Shown here: positions 52,891 through 61,829 of the stretch, one piece after another
How positions within the stretch are numbered: position 1 is the stretch's first letter
Layout: each line of letters begins with the position of its first letter
Assembly (NCBI RefSeq): GCF_900156735.1
Contig: NZ_FTOL01000005.1
Location: 1-64,000, forward strand
Reading direction: 5' to 3'
DNA length: 64,000 nt
From: Chryseobacterium ureilyticum
GTDB taxonomy: Bacteria > Bacteroidota > Bacteroidia > Flavobacteriales > Weeksellaceae
Program-made: the position numbers and the translations under genes
The notes under the pieces: model-generated
Told to the model about the DNA's origin: nothing
The model's database searches: none
Seen by the model: the letters and a program-made list of their open reading frames with translations, nothing else

Positions 52891-54258
52891 ATGACAAATA
52901 AACTAAAAATCACTTATCTTCTAGGGATTTTCATCATGATCTTTTCTTCTAATATGATGAATGCCCAGCTAAAACCAGGAGATTTAGTGGATGGTATTGC
53001 TGCTGTTATCGGAGATGAGATTGTTTTGGAATCTGATGTTATTGAGCAGATGAATTATGGAAAACAACAGGGTGCTGCCAATACAGACAAATGTGAATTC
53101 CTTGAAAACCTAATCAGCAATAAACTTCTTGTATACGAAGCAAAAAAAGATACGCTGATTGAGAATCGTTCCGCAGCAATCAAAGAACAAGCTAATGCAA
53201 AATATCGTCAGATGCTTTCTCAGTTTCCTGATGAAAAAACAATGCTTGCCGCTTATAAGTTCAGAAACTCATATGAATTGAAAAATGCTATCGAAAAAAT
53301 CGATACAGATCAATATTATGGGCAGGCAAAATATCAGAGAGTAACTGAAAAAGCCGATGTGACACCAAATGAGGTGACTGACTTCTATAATCTGTATAAA
53401 ATGCAGTTGCCACAAATCAAAGATGAGGTTACTTTATCTCAGATTATGATTTACCCTTCGTTGACAGAAGCTCACAAACAAGACCTTATTAATAGATTAA
53501 AAAAGATCAAGCAAGATATCCTTGGAGGTGAAACTTTTGAAAGCCAGGCAAGAATTTATTCTGAAGATGAAGGTTCTGCTTCTAACGGTGGATTATATAA
53601 AAACATCAACAAAGGAGCGATGGTAAAGCCATTTGAAGCTGCTGCGTTAAACCTTCAGGAAAATGAAATTTCAGATCCTATTGAATCTGAATTTGGTTAC
53701 CACATCATCCAATTGATCAAAAGATCAGGAAAAGTATATGATGCAAGACACATTCTTTTGAAAGGAACTCCTACAGACGAAGAACTTAAAACTGCAAAAG
53801 CAAAGCTTGACAGTATCAGAGGACTGGTTCTTGATGGAAAAATTTCATTTAAAGATGCAGCTTTCAAATTTTCTGATGATAAAAAGACTAAGTTCAATGC
53901 AGGGATCATTCCTGGCGGAGACGGTTCTGATAAAATCGAAAGAGAAAGTATTCCGGGGACAATCAGCTACGAATTGGCAGGATTGAACAAAGGAGATATC
54001 ACTACTGCATTTGAAGATGATGAAAACAGAAGAAAAGCAGTTAAAATTATCAAACTTGAAGATGTGATCCCGGCTCACCAGATTACATTGGAAACAGACT
54101 TCAGCCGAATCAAGCAGATGGCGCTGAACAAAAAGAAAAATGAAATGGTTGAAAAGTTTGTAAACTCTAAGTTACCTACAACCTTTATTTCTATTGACGG
54201 ACGCTACGATACTTGTAGTTTCAAAGCCAACTGGAAAAAAGAATCAATCAAAAAATAA
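52891..54258 (+). CDS. SurA-like periplasmic peptidyl-prolyl isomerase
   Basis: The 455-residue protein has a signal peptide (NMMNAQLKPGDLV), a SurA N-terminal domain (VDGIAAVIGDEIVLESDVIEQ), and two parvulin domains: the first with DEVTLSQIMIYPS through PIESEFGYHIIQLI and the second with DARHILLKGTPTDEE through FEDDENRR. This is the SurA layout, which assists outer-membrane beta-barrel folding in the periplasm. The C-terminal region replaces the short SurA tail with a segment containing a single Cys. Confidence 0.92.
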   Translation: MTNKLKITYLLGIFIMIFSSNMMNAQLKPGDLVDGIAAVIGDEIVLESDVIEQMNYGKQQGAANTDKCEFLENLISNKLLVYEAKKDTLIENRSAAIKEQANAKYRQMLSQFPDEKTMLAAYKFRNSYELKNAIEKIDTDQYYGQAKYQRVTEKADVTPNEVTDFYNLYKMQLPQIKDEVTLSQIMIYPSLTEAHKQDLINRLKKIKQDILGGETFESQARIYSEDEGSASNGGLYKNINKGAMVKPFEAAALNLQENEISDPIESEFGYHIIQLIKRSGKVYDARHILLKGTPTDEELKTAKAKLDSIRGLVLDGKISFKDAAFKFSDDKKTKFNAGIIPGGDGSDKIERESIPGTISYELAGLNKGDITTAFEDDENRRKAVKIIKLEDVIPAHQITLETDFSRIKQMALNKKKNEMVEKFVNSKLPTTFISIDGRYDTCSFKANWKKESIKK

Positions 54259-54262
54259 AATC

Positions 54263-54292
54263 AAAACCTTCAGAATTTCTGAAGGTTTTTTT
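54263..54292 (+). terminator. Terminator of the SurA-like gene
   Basis: AACCTTCAG(A) pairs with (T)CTGAAGGTT and is followed by TTTTTT. Confidence 0.85.
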
Positions 54293-54464
54293 ATGCCTGA
54301 AAAGTAGTAAAATAGATATATTATACAAATATTGGGAATGAAGTGAAAATCAAATTTTGCTATTGAAAATCTGTCTTACTTTTATCCTTAAGATTTCTGT
54401 TTTTTTTCAAAGATTTCAAGCTGAAATTATTCCCGTAAAACCTTTGTTTTTAGTATTTTTACGC

Positions 54465-55454
54465 ATGAGCAATTTTATAGATTTCAATTCAGCAAAAAAA
54501 CTTCATGATATGCAGACTAACGAAAATAGAATTTCAGAGCTTTTTAATATAAAATATCCAATCATTCAGGCTGGGATGATCTGGCATTCCGGATGGAGAC
54601 TTGCTTCTGCTGTTTCTAATTGTGGTGGATTAGGATTAATAGGAGCAGGAAGTATGTATCCTGATATCTTAAGAGAGAATATTCAAAAGTGTAAGCAGGC
54701 AACAGATAAGCCTTTTGGTGTGAATGTTCCTATGCTTTACCCGAATCTTGAAGAAATTATTCAGATCATTTTAGAAGAAGGAGTGAAAATAGTTTTTACT
54801 TCAGCTGGAAATCCGAAAACCTATACAGAAACTCTACAAAAAGAGGGGCTAACTGTTGCTCACGTAGTGTCTTCTACCAAATTTGCTGTAAAGTGTGAAG
54901 AAGCAGGGGTAGATGCAGTAGTAGCAGAAGGCTTTGAAGCAGGAGGACACAATGGAAGAGATGAAACTACAACATTCTGCCTGATCCCAAATGTGAAAAA
55001 TCATATCTCAAAACCATTAATCGCAGCGGGTGGAATTGCTTTAGGTTCACAAATGAAAGCTGCTATGATCCTTGGGGCAGATGGTGTACAGATCGGTTCC
55101 CGTTTTGCTGCTACTACTGAAGCCAGTGCCCATGATAATTGGAAAAAGAAAATCACAGAACTTCAGGAAGGAGATACTCACCTTACCCTAAAAGAACTGG
55201 CTCCTGTAAGAATGGTTAAAAATAAATTCTTTAACGAGCTTGAAGAAATATACCAAGGCGGGAGAAATAAAGACGCATTAATCGCTTCATTAGGAAGAGC
55301 CAGAGCCAAAAAAGGGATGTTTGAAGGCGATATGGAAGACGGAGAATTAGAAATAGGGCAGGTTTCTGCTTTAATCAATGATATTCTTCCGGTTGAAACA
55401 GTTTTTAACCAGCTCTTAAAAGAATTTGAAGATACTAAGATCCCTAAATTTTAA
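54465..55454 (+). CDS. Nitronate monooxygenase-family FMN enzyme
   Basis: From ATG 54465 (MSNFIDFNSAKK) the protein has 329 residues; ATG 54510 (MQTNENRIS) would begin nearer the family's normal start and is also plausible. The core is a TIM-barrel NMO/2-nitropropane dioxygenase: NIKYPIIQAGMIWHSG, NCGGLGLIGAGSMYP, VAEGFEAGGHNGR (catalytic His and phosphate-binding region), PLIAAGGIALGSQM and GADGVQIGSRFAAT. It oxidises nitronates with FMN, or relatives act in fatty-acid enoyl reduction. It precedes the alpha/beta hydrolase by 14 bases and is probably in one operon with it. Confidence 0.9.
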   Translation: MSNFIDFNSAKKLHDMQTNENRISELFNIKYPIIQAGMIWHSGWRLASAVSNCGGLGLIGAGSMYPDILRENIQKCKQATDKPFGVNVPMLYPNLEEIIQIILEEGVKIVFTSAGNPKTYTETLQKEGLTVAHVVSSTKFAVKCEEAGVDAVVAEGFEAGGHNGRDETTTFCLIPNVKNHISKPLIAAGGIALGSQMKAAMILGADGVQIGSRFAATTEASAHDNWKKKITELQEGDTHLTLKELAPVRMVKNKFFNELEEIYQGGRNKDALIASLGRARAKKGMFEGDMEDGELEIGQVSALINDILPVETVFNQLLKEFEDTKIPKF

Positions 55455-55468
55455 TATAATTTTATTCA

Positions 55469-56239
55469 ATGGAAGGTAGAATAATTGATGTAAAGGACCA
55501 AAAATTATACATAGAATACAACAACTCATTTGAAGATAAGCCTACAATAGTTTTTTTGCATGATTCACTAGGTTCCGTGCAACTTTGGAGGGATTTTCCA
55601 GCGAAGCTATCTGCTGCTACAGAATGTAACGTGCTTGCTTATGATCGTTTGGGATACGGAAAATCTTATCCTATGTCTACGCATGTAAGACCGGTTAATT
55701 ATATGGAACTGGAAGCCGATCTTCTAAATGATCTTTTAGCAGAATTAAATATTACTGATGCTGTTTTATTCGGACATAGTGATGGCGGAACAATAGCATT
55801 GATTACCGCTGCAAAATATCCCGAAAGAGTAAAAGCAGTTATCTGTGAAGCAGGACATGTTTTCGTAGAAGATGTAACCTTAAAAGGTGTTTATGATGCC
55901 TGGGAAGCCTATAAAACGACCAACCTACCGGAACGTCTTCAGAAGTATCATGGTGATAAGGTTGAAATGTTGTTCAAAGCTTGGACAGAAACATGGACTC
56001 GCGATGATTACAGAACCTGGAATATTGAATACCTTTTAAAAGATATTATTTGCCCACTTTTATTTATCCAAGGAGAAAAGGATGAATATGGTACACTGGA
56101 TCAGTTAGAAAAAACAGTTTCTCAGGTAAGTGGTAGTAGTGAAAAATATATTATTCCTGAAGTAGGGCATACACCGCATAAAGAAGTACCGGAACTAGTA
56201 TTGGAGCGATCTGTAGAGTTTATAGTCAAGAATAGTTAA
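55469..56239 (+). CDS. Alpha/beta hydrolase
   Basis: The 256-residue protein has HDSLGSVQLWRDF near the oxyanion hole, the nucleophile elbow LFGHSDGGTIAL (Ser about residue 109), the acid in GEKDEYG and the catalytic His in EVGHTPHKE. No signal peptide. The substrate is unknown; relatives are esterases or haloperoxidase-like enzymes. It is likely co-transcribed with the nitronate monooxygenase gene. Confidence 0.88.
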   Translation: MEGRIIDVKDQKLYIEYNNSFEDKPTIVFLHDSLGSVQLWRDFPAKLSAATECNVLAYDRLGYGKSYPMSTHVRPVNYMELEADLLNDLLAELNITDAVLFGHSDGGTIALITAAKYPERVKAVICEAGHVFVEDVTLKGVYDAWEAYKTTNLPERLQKYHGDKVEMLFKAWTETWTRDDYRTWNIEYLLKDIICPLLFIQGEKDEYGTLDQLEKTVSQVSGSSEKYIIPEVGHTPHKEVPELVLERSVEFIVKNS

Positions 56240-56270
56240 ATTTGGCGGTATTCAATCAAACTATAAAATA

Positions 56271-56299
56271 AAAACATCCTTTCAATAAGGGTGTTTTTG
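56271..56299 (+). terminator. Terminator of the hydrolase gene
   Basis: AAAACATCCTT pairs with AAGGGTGTTTT (one wobble) around TCAAT and is followed by T residues. Confidence 0.65.
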
Positions 56300-56532
56300 T
56301 TTATCACTAACTTAAATATAAAATTATTGTACATATTATTTGAAAATTGTACAATAATAATTAACGGTTTATCGGAAGATATTTTCTTTGACCTTAATGA
56401 GTACTGAATTAATTTTCATAAATATTTTTTTCCTGTAGTAGAATTTTTGTAACTTTTATTTTAATACAAAATTATCTGTAATAGTGATCGTTAATAGTTA
56501 AATTACAATAAATAAACAAGTAAAATCACGAA

Positions 56533-56559
56533 TTGGTGATGTTTGGTTTCTTATTTTTG
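56533..56559 (+). promoter_or_regulatory. Promoter-like sequence in the 56.5-kb gap
   Basis: TTG (56533-56535), 16 bases, TATTTTTG (56552-56559), a full -7 match with slightly short spacing. Confidence 0.5.
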
Positions 56560-56561
56560 AA

Positions 56562-56714
56562 ATGTCAGAATATAAAACTGAATCATCCTTATCCTAGTGT
56601 GAATATACGTCAAGCCTGAAAATGTAGAACTTGCTGATGATGCAAATCATTATAAGTTTGTGCTTGATATGAATGTGTTTGGGAGATGCAAATTTATTTG
56701 CATCTCTTTTTTAT
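56562..56714 (+). ncRNA. Possible small RNA or remnant of a small gene
   Basis: The segment starts 3 bases after the -7 element and ends in a perfect terminator: GAGATGCAAAT-TT-ATTTGCATCTC followed by six T residues (56684-56714). An ATG at 56562 opens a frame of only 11 codons. Another frame, 56603-56719, is open and protein-like (its product includes NVELADDANHYKFVLDMNVF) but has no start near its beginning. Either a small RNA or a frameshifted small gene would fit. Confidence 0.4.
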
Positions 56715-56723
56715 GGTAAAAAA

Positions 56724-57341
56724 TTATAGAAGCTTAATTTCTCTGGCAATATTTTCTTTAGCCTGAGTTTCATATTTTTCTTTGAAATATTCGGACTTAA
56801 AAATATTGTCAAGCTCTAAAAAATGTTTAAGCACCTTTTTTCTTCCGGGTTTATAAAGAAGATCCGGATAAATAGAATATTCTTTTCTGATCATTTTAGT
56901 GTAGTTCAGATAAGTATCAAAGTCTTTTCCCAAAACTGAAAGATCGGCATCTAATAAGTAGTTGGTGTCTCCGTCCTCTGATTTTTGATGAGACTTTGTA
57001 GCTAGAATCTGAGTTGAAATTTTTGAAATTTTTTCTTTACTGAACCCAAGCTCAGAAAGTCTTGTTTCGGCAGTTAATGCACTTTTTTCTTCATTAGATT
57101 TGGAAGTGGCATCATAAATAACATCATGGTAAAAAACAGAAAAAGAAACTTCAGTAAAGTCTGAAATTTTATCTCTCACCAGTTCAAGTTCCTGAAACAT
57201 ATTTTCAAGATGAAGAAGATTATGATAATGCCTGCCTTTTTCAGAATATTTCTTTTCAATCTCTTTCCATAGAGTGCTGATTAATATATTATCTGCTGAA
57301 AATGGTAAGCAGAGTTGTTCAAATCGATTCTTTAGATCCAT
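56724..57341 (-). CDS. Predicted HD-superfamily metal-dependent hydrolase
   Basis: The 205-residue protein has HYHNLLHLENM, VSFSVFYHDVIYD (HD motif) and SNEEKSALTAE, the pattern of the small COG4339-type predicted HD phosphohydrolases. It would be a cytosolic metal-dependent phosphohydrolase acting on a nucleotide or similar; the substrate is unknown. A terminator lies between the upstream rhodanese gene and this gene's start at 57341, so it may depend on read-through or a promoter within that gap. Confidence 0.8.
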   Translation of the reverse strand: MDLKNRFEQLCLPFSADNILISTLWKEIEKKYSEKGRHYHNLLHLENMFQELELVRDKISDFTEVSFSVFYHDVIYDATSKSNEEKSALTAETRLSELGFSKEKISKISTQILATKSHQKSEDGDTNYLLDADLSVLGKDFDTYLNYTKMIRKEYSIYPDLLYKPGRKKVLKHFLELDNIFKSEYFKEKYETQAKENIAREIKLL

Positions 57342-57352
57342 GACAAAAGGGT

Positions 57353-57382
57353 ATAAAAAAAGGAACTTTTAAAAAGTTCCTC
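57353..57382 (-). terminator. Terminator of the rhodanese gene
   Basis: On the minus strand GGAACTTTTT/AAAAGTTCC forms a stem followed by a run of seven T residues, overlapping the rhodanese gene stop region. Confidence 0.65.
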
Positions 57383-57668
57383 TATTAGCTTCAAGAACAG
57401 CCTTTAGGTCAGCCCAGCCTCCGCCGTTGTAACCATCATTTAGTCCTTGTGAGTTAAGATATTCCAATGCTTTTCCACTTCTGTTTCCACTTCTGCAGAA
57501 TAAAATTACCGGTTTTTCAATAGATAGAATTTCTTCTTGTCTATCTTCTACTTCACCTAGAGGGATATTTTTTGCACCATCAATATTTCCGTCCATTTCA
57601 AGCTCCATAGGCTCACGAACATCGATTAATTCATAGTTTCCGGATTGTATTACTTCTATTAAAGACAT
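57369..57668 (-). CDS. Rhodanese-like protein
   Basis: The 99-residue single-domain protein has the opening ELIDVREPMELEMDGNIDGA, then IPLGEVED and the active-site loop VILFCRSGNRSGKALEYL with catalytic Cys. It probably acts as a cytosolic sulfur carrier or thiosulfate/persulfide sulfurtransferase. Single gene with its own terminator. Confidence 0.92.
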   Translation of the reverse strand: MSLIEVIQSGNYELIDVREPMELEMDGNIDGAKNIPLGEVEDRQEEILSIEKPVILFCRSGNRSGKALEYLNSQGLNDGYNGGGWADLKAVLEANRGTF

Positions 57669-57741
57669 AGTTGTTTATTTTAAACATTAAATTATAAACG
57701 AAATTACGTATTTTTTTCCGAAACTTTTATCCGTTTTGTAT

Positions 57742-58950
57742 TTAGAATAGAGTATATCCTAATATGAAAGACGCAGCTCTATAGTCTCCATCTACATACA
57801 TATAATTACGGAACAGACCTCTGTAAGTTCCTACTCTTACCTCCGCACTGAATTTATCATATTTAAATCCTGCTCCAAATATCATATTTCCTCCTGATTC
57901 TATATCCATTTTCGACCTTTCAATCGTTACAGTAGAATTCAAAGCAAAATCCAGAACATACGCTGCATTCAAAAAGATTTTTGATTTATCACTTAAAAAG
58001 AAATAATGCCTCACTCCGAAAGGAACCTCAATAGATTTATAATCAGCAGTTGCGGTGTACCTTGTTTCAAAAAGGCTTCCAGGAAGGGTAACAACTTCTG
58101 TACTGTTTTTATAATATTGGTAAGTAGGCTCAATGAATACTGCCCATTTATTTTTATTAAATGGAAGAACATATTCAAGTTCCAAACCTATTCTGAAAGA
58201 ATTTTTATTTCCAAAATGATAGCTCGGAGTAATATTGGAAGGTTCGTAGACATTAAGCTCTGAAGTGTTTATTCCGGCTCTGATATTAAGATGAATAAGA
58301 CTTTTTGCTTTTTCATCCTTCTTTTCATAATTGATGATCTGATTTCCTGAACACTCATTATATTGGATAAATGTTTTTGTAAGGTCTTTTGTTGTATAGT
58401 CGAGACGTTTAATCTGTTCAGCCGTGATACCACATTTTAATTGCTCAGCGATTTGTTTTTTGTAATCTTCATTATAAGCAATACTTGCCTGATCGATGTA
58501 ATAAGGTTTATAAATTAATTGCTTAGGTTCTGAACTTTCTGATGAATAGAAGTATCTCCTCAGGTTACCGTCTTCATAATAAAAAAGTCCGGCTTTACCT
58601 TCAACAACATATTTAAGAAATATTGTTTCCTCTTTAAAATCCGGCTCATGAGTATAAGACATTGAATTTAGATTCCCGGAAGAACGGTCAAGCATTACTT
58701 TTGCTCTTATAAATTTTCTCCCTCCGTTAATACTGAATTCCTGAATATTGCTGATAGTTTCTTTCTGAACTTTTGAAGCATTATCAGTTTTGTATTCAAT
58801 GTCTACAGGATTATTTTTCCAGTCAACGTTTCTGATTAAAACCTCCTTTTTTGCCCCTGAATTATCGATGAAATAACCTTCTTCAAATTTAATTTGTGCA
58901 TAATACATGCTTGTAGCAAGAAACCCTGCTAAAAGACTTAATTTTTTCAT
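57742..58950 (-). CDS. Outer-membrane beta-barrel protein, unknown
   Basis: The 402-residue protein has a signal peptide (AGFLATSMYYAQ), an N-terminal soluble region of about 200 residues (starts IKFEEGYFIDNSGAKKEVLI), and a C-terminal region of alternating strands from about 220 (INIRAGINTSEL, FRIGLELEYVLPF, AVFIEPTYQYYK, VRHYFFLSDK) ending in an aromatic residue, FILGYTLF. This is the usual pattern of small Bacteroidota outer-membrane barrels. Function unknown. It is divergent from queG and their promoters overlap. Confidence 0.75.
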   Translation of the reverse strand: MKKLSLLAGFLATSMYYAQIKFEEGYFIDNSGAKKEVLIRNVDWKNNPVDIEYKTDNASKVQKETISNIQEFSINGGRKFIRAKVMLDRSSGNLNSMSYTHEPDFKEETIFLKYVVEGKAGLFYYEDGNLRRYFYSSESSEPKQLIYKPYYIDQASIAYNEDYKKQIAEQLKCGITAEQIKRLDYTTKDLTKTFIQYNECSGNQIINYEKKDEKAKSLIHLNIRAGINTSELNVYEPSNITPSYHFGNKNSFRIGLELEYVLPFNKNKWAVFIEPTYQYYKNSTEVVTLPGSLFETRYTATADYKSIEVPFGVRHYFFLSDKSKIFLNAAYVLDFALNSTVTIERSKMDIESGGNMIFGAGFKYDKFSAEVRVGTYRGLFRNYMYVDGDYRAASFILGYTLF

Positions 58951-59007
58951 AGCTATTATTAGTTGTTTTAAATTTCAGTGTTTTTTTAAGTAATTTTTTT
59001 TCGGGAC

Positions 59008-59015
59008 CAAATATA
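59008..59015 (-). promoter_or_regulatory. -7 element of the outer-membrane protein gene
   Basis: Read on the minus strand, TATATTTG; 58 bases before the start codon. It lies 12 bases from the opposite-strand -7 element of queG. Confidence 0.5.
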
Positions 59016-59026
59016 TAAAATAATCT

Positions 59027-59034
59027 TAATTTTG
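59027..59034 (+). promoter_or_regulatory. -7 element of queG
   Basis: TAATTTTG, 4 bases before the GTG start, implying a leaderless message. Confidence 0.5.
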
Positions 59035-59038
59035 CACT

Positions 59039-59986
59039 GTGAAATTAATTAATGCAGGCGCTGAAAAATATTCTCAACTTATAAAATCCAAAGCAAAAAG
59101 TTTTGGGTTTCAAAGTTGTGGTATTTCTAAGGCAGATTTTTTGGAGGAAGACGCAGCACATCTTGAGAAATGGCTTAAAAATAACTTCAATGGCGAAATG
59201 AAATACATGGAAAATCATTTCGATAAAAGACTTGATCCAAGACTTCTAGTAGAAGGTTCTAAATCTGTTATTTCACTTTCCTATAACTATTTTCCTGAAG
59301 AAAAAATTTCTATTCTGGAGAATTTCAAAATCTCAAAATATGCCTATGCGGAAGACTATCACGAAGTCATCAAAGAAATTCTTCGTGAAATGGTGGCTGA
59401 ACTGCAGGAAGAGATCGGCGAATTCGGATTCAGGGTTTTTGTAGACTCTGCACCGATTTTGGAGAGAAGTTGGGCAAGAAAATCGGGTATTGGCTGGGTA
59501 GGAAAAAATGCAAACTTAATTACAAAGCAAAACGGATCATTTTATTTTCTGGCGGAAATTATCTGTGATTTGGAGCTTGTTCCTGACCATGAAACTACTG
59601 ATCATTGCGGAACGTGTAGAAAATGTATAGATGCTTGTCCCACAGATGCCATTGTTTCAGAAAAGATCATTGATGGGAGCCGTTGTATTTCTTATGCTAC
59701 CATAGAATTGAAAAATGAAATTCCGGACTCTTTTAAAGATAAAATGGAAGATTGGATGTTTGGATGTGATATCTGTCAGGACGTTTGTCCATGGAACCGG
59801 TTTTCGGCACCTCATCAGCAGAGCAGATTCAAGCCAAATGAAGCTTTGAAGAACTTTAAAAAAGGAGAATGGAAGGAAATTACCCAAGAAATCTTTTCCG
59901 AAATCTTCAGAAAGTCACCTGTGAAAAGAACCAAATTTGCAGGACTGAAGAGAAATATTGAATTTCTACAGAAATCGTCAGACTGA
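59039..59986 (+). CDS. queG: Epoxyqueuosine reductase
   Basis: The 315-residue protein starts at GTG. It has the QueG N-terminal cobalamin-binding region ([20 protein letters not shown]), [20 protein letters not shown] (catalytic Asp region), and two [4Fe-4S] clusters: [16 protein letters not shown] and [13 protein letters not shown]. It reduces epoxyqueuosine to queuosine in tRNA, the last step of queuosine synthesis, and acts on Asp, Asn, His and Tyr tRNAs. This window also carries tRNA-Asp genes with the GUC anticodon that it modifies. Confidence 0.96.
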   Translation: MKLINAGAEKYSQLIKSKAKSFGFQSCGISKADFLEEDAAHLEKWLKNNFNGEMKYMENHFDKRLDPRLLVEGSKSVISLSYNYFPEEKISILENFKISKYAYAEDYHEVIKEILREMVAELQEEIGEFGFRVFVDSAPILERSWARKSGIGWVGKNANLITKQNGSFYFLAEIICDLELVPDHETTDHCGTCRKCIDACPTDAIVSEKIIDGSRCISYATIELKNEIPDSFKDKMEDWMFGCDICQDVCPWNRFSAPHQQSRFKPNEALKNFKKGEWKEITQEIFSEIFRKSPVKRTKFAGLKRNIEFLQKSSD

Positions 59987-60345
59987 TTTTAGGCCAAACT
60001 TTTGGTGATGATTCCTACTTTGGAAATTTATTAAACTCCAAATAAAGTGGATAAACAGCCATTCCTTAGGTTTTCCAAGCTAAGGAGGTTAAGATTTAAC
60101 TGAATAAATTACTCAAAAAGTCTTTCCTAAAAAGAAAAATTGACTTTCAGGAGATTAAAGTCTCACTGAAAATCAACGTTTTTTTTGTATTCTTTTTGGA
60201 GCAGTTTTTACTCTTACTTTAAATCTTTTCTGGGATTTGGTATTTTTACGCATATTTGTGAATATTTCGTAATTAAATATAGTCATTTTTCCGATTAAAA
60301 CAAATACTTTTACGTAAAACTATATATTAAATTTTATTCAAAAAC
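59987..60345. other. 359-base intergenic region after queG
   Basis: It contains the queG terminator and AT-rich DNA. Just before the next gene there is a -7-like TACTTTTA (60306-60313). I see no other gene. Confidence 0.5.
60140..60188 (+). terminator. Nested-hairpin terminator
   Basis: TTGA-C-TTTCAG encloses GAGA-ttaaag-TCTC and closes with CTGAAAA-TCAA, followed by CG and eight T residues. Confidence 0.65.
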
Positions 60346-61029
60346 ATGACTGTGAAAACTGTATTGATCTATGCATTGAAAGTAATTGGAATTATCCTGG
60401 GAGTGGTCATTATTTATGTTCTTCTCGGACTATTGATCCCGTACATTCCTGTTTCAGCAAAAGATGACGGCGAAAAGAAAGATATTCCAATTTATATTTA
60501 TACCAACGGGGTACATACCGATATTGTAATGCCTGTAAGAAATGATCTTAAAGACTGGAGTCTGATGATTCCTTTTGCAGATACAAAATCCAAAAAAACA
60601 GATTATAATTATGTTGGAATAGGTTGGGGAGATAAAGGATTTTATCTGGACACTCCTACCTGGGCAGACCTGAAATTTTCAACAGCAGTAAAAGCTGCAT
60701 TTTGGTTAAGTGATTCTGCGATGCATTGTACTTATTATTATACGATGAAAGAAGGAGAGGATTGCAAAATGATTATGATCAGCAGAAATCAGTATGAAAA
60801 TTTAGTGAAATTTGTAGAAGATAAATTTGACAAAGATCAGAACGGAAAATTTATGTTAATACCTACGGATGCAGTGTATGGGGATAATGATGCATTTTAT
60901 GATGCCAAGGGAACTTACAGTTTTCTTTATACATGTAATACATGGAGTAATAATGCCTTGAAAGCTGCAGGACAAAAAGCAGCTCTTTGGACTCCTTCGG
61001 ATTTCGGGATTTTTCAGCATTATAAATAA
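60346..61029 (+). CDS. TIGR02117-family protein
   Basis: The 227-residue protein has one N-terminal membrane segment (about 10-32) and an extracytoplasmic domain of the DUF2459/TIGR02117 type: YIYTNGVHTDIVMPV, VGIGWGDKGFYLDTPTWADL and TYSFLYTCNTWSNNALKAAG. A conserved Cys and His suggest an NlpC-like fold or a membrane-linked hydrolase, but the function is unproven. Its gene is followed 52 bases later by the SRPBCC protein gene. Confidence 0.88.
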   Translation: MTVKTVLIYALKVIGIILGVVIIYVLLGLLIPYIPVSAKDDGEKKDIPIYIYTNGVHTDIVMPVRNDLKDWSLMIPFADTKSKKTDYNYVGIGWGDKGFYLDTPTWADLKFSTAVKAAFWLSDSAMHCTYYYTMKEGEDCKMIMISRNQYENLVKFVEDKFDKDQNGKFMLIPTDAVYGDNDAFYDAKGTYSFLYTCNTWSNNALKAAGQKAALWTPSDFGIFQHYK

Positions 61030-61081
61030 TAATGAGAATTATTTTTCTATTCTGATGTGGATAAATTAAAAATGATGTAAG

Positions 61082-61534
61082 ATGAAACACACGCTTTTCC
61101 GCGAACAACAATTAAACTGTGATATAGAAACTGCATGGAAATTCTTTTCCTCAGCAAATAACCTGTCCGAAATCACTCCAAAAGATATGGGATTTATTGT
61201 GCTGACAGAAATGGAAGACGATGAAATATATGAGGGAATGCTCATTGATTATTATGTGTCTCCATTATTTGGGATTAAAATGAAATGGCAGACTGAAATT
61301 ACCCATGTAGATTTTCACAAAAGCTTTATTGATTTCCAGAAAAAAGGTCCTTACAAACTATGGAACCATCATCATGAGTTTATTCCCAACGAACATGGAG
61401 TTTTAATGAAAGATACTATAGATTATGAACTTCCAATGGGCTTTTTGGGAGAAATAGCGCACTCTTTATTTGTAAAAAAGAAACTGGAATATATTTTCGA
61501 TTATCGCTTTAGAGTATTGAGTAAATTGTTTTAA
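61082..61534 (+). CDS. SRPBCC-superfamily protein
   Basis: The 150-residue soluble protein has the START-like fold pattern: a start HTLFREQQLNCDIETAWKFF, then ANNLSEITPKDMGFIVL, MKWQTEITHV and the C-terminal helix (LGEIAHSLFVKKKLEYIFDYR). The family binds hydrophobic ligands in a deep pocket. It may be in one operon with the TIGR02117 protein gene. No specific ligand can be named. Confidence 0.85.
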   Translation: MKHTLFREQQLNCDIETAWKFFSSANNLSEITPKDMGFIVLTEMEDDEIYEGMLIDYYVSPLFGIKMKWQTEITHVDFHKSFIDFQKKGPYKLWNHHHEFIPNEHGVLMKDTIDYELPMGFLGEIAHSLFVKKKLEYIFDYRFRVLSKLF

Positions 61535-61829
61535 CAGGAATTTTGCTGATTCAATAGAATGGAGCTTTAGCTCGTTAATAATAGATGAAAATTCAACAGG
61601 CTTTAGTTAAAATCTTTAATGATTTCATTGAGATTTTTCTGAAATGATAAACAGGATGTTATGATTGTACGTGTTTTCTGTCATTCCATAGAATTTTAAA
61701 TTATATTTTGTAGAATTATTGATGCATTGTTTAAGTTTTTTTAACAGTTTAAAGACAATAACTCCATTTAAAATTCCTAATTTTGCAGGATTATTGTTTT
61801 TACTAAAAAACTAATGTATTCTGGTTGAC
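61535..61829. other. 295-base gap upstream of the RND efflux operon
   Basis: It has no gene. Near its right end it holds the -7 element TAATTTTG (61778-61785), 44 bases before the small hypothetical gene, which probably starts the efflux operon transcript. I see no clear operator. Confidence 0.5.
61778..61785 (+). promoter_or_regulatory. -7 element of the RND efflux operon
   Basis: TAATTTTG matches TAnnTTTG exactly. A TTG -33 box is not obvious. Confidence 0.5.

Larger units (their letters stand above)
56240..56723. other. 484-base intergenic region with promoter and terminator pair
   Basis: After the hydrolase terminator there is AT-rich DNA, then a promoter (56533-56559) and a strong terminator (56684-56714) that frame about 150 bases, listed separately as a possible small RNA or decayed small gene. 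Confidence 0.5.
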
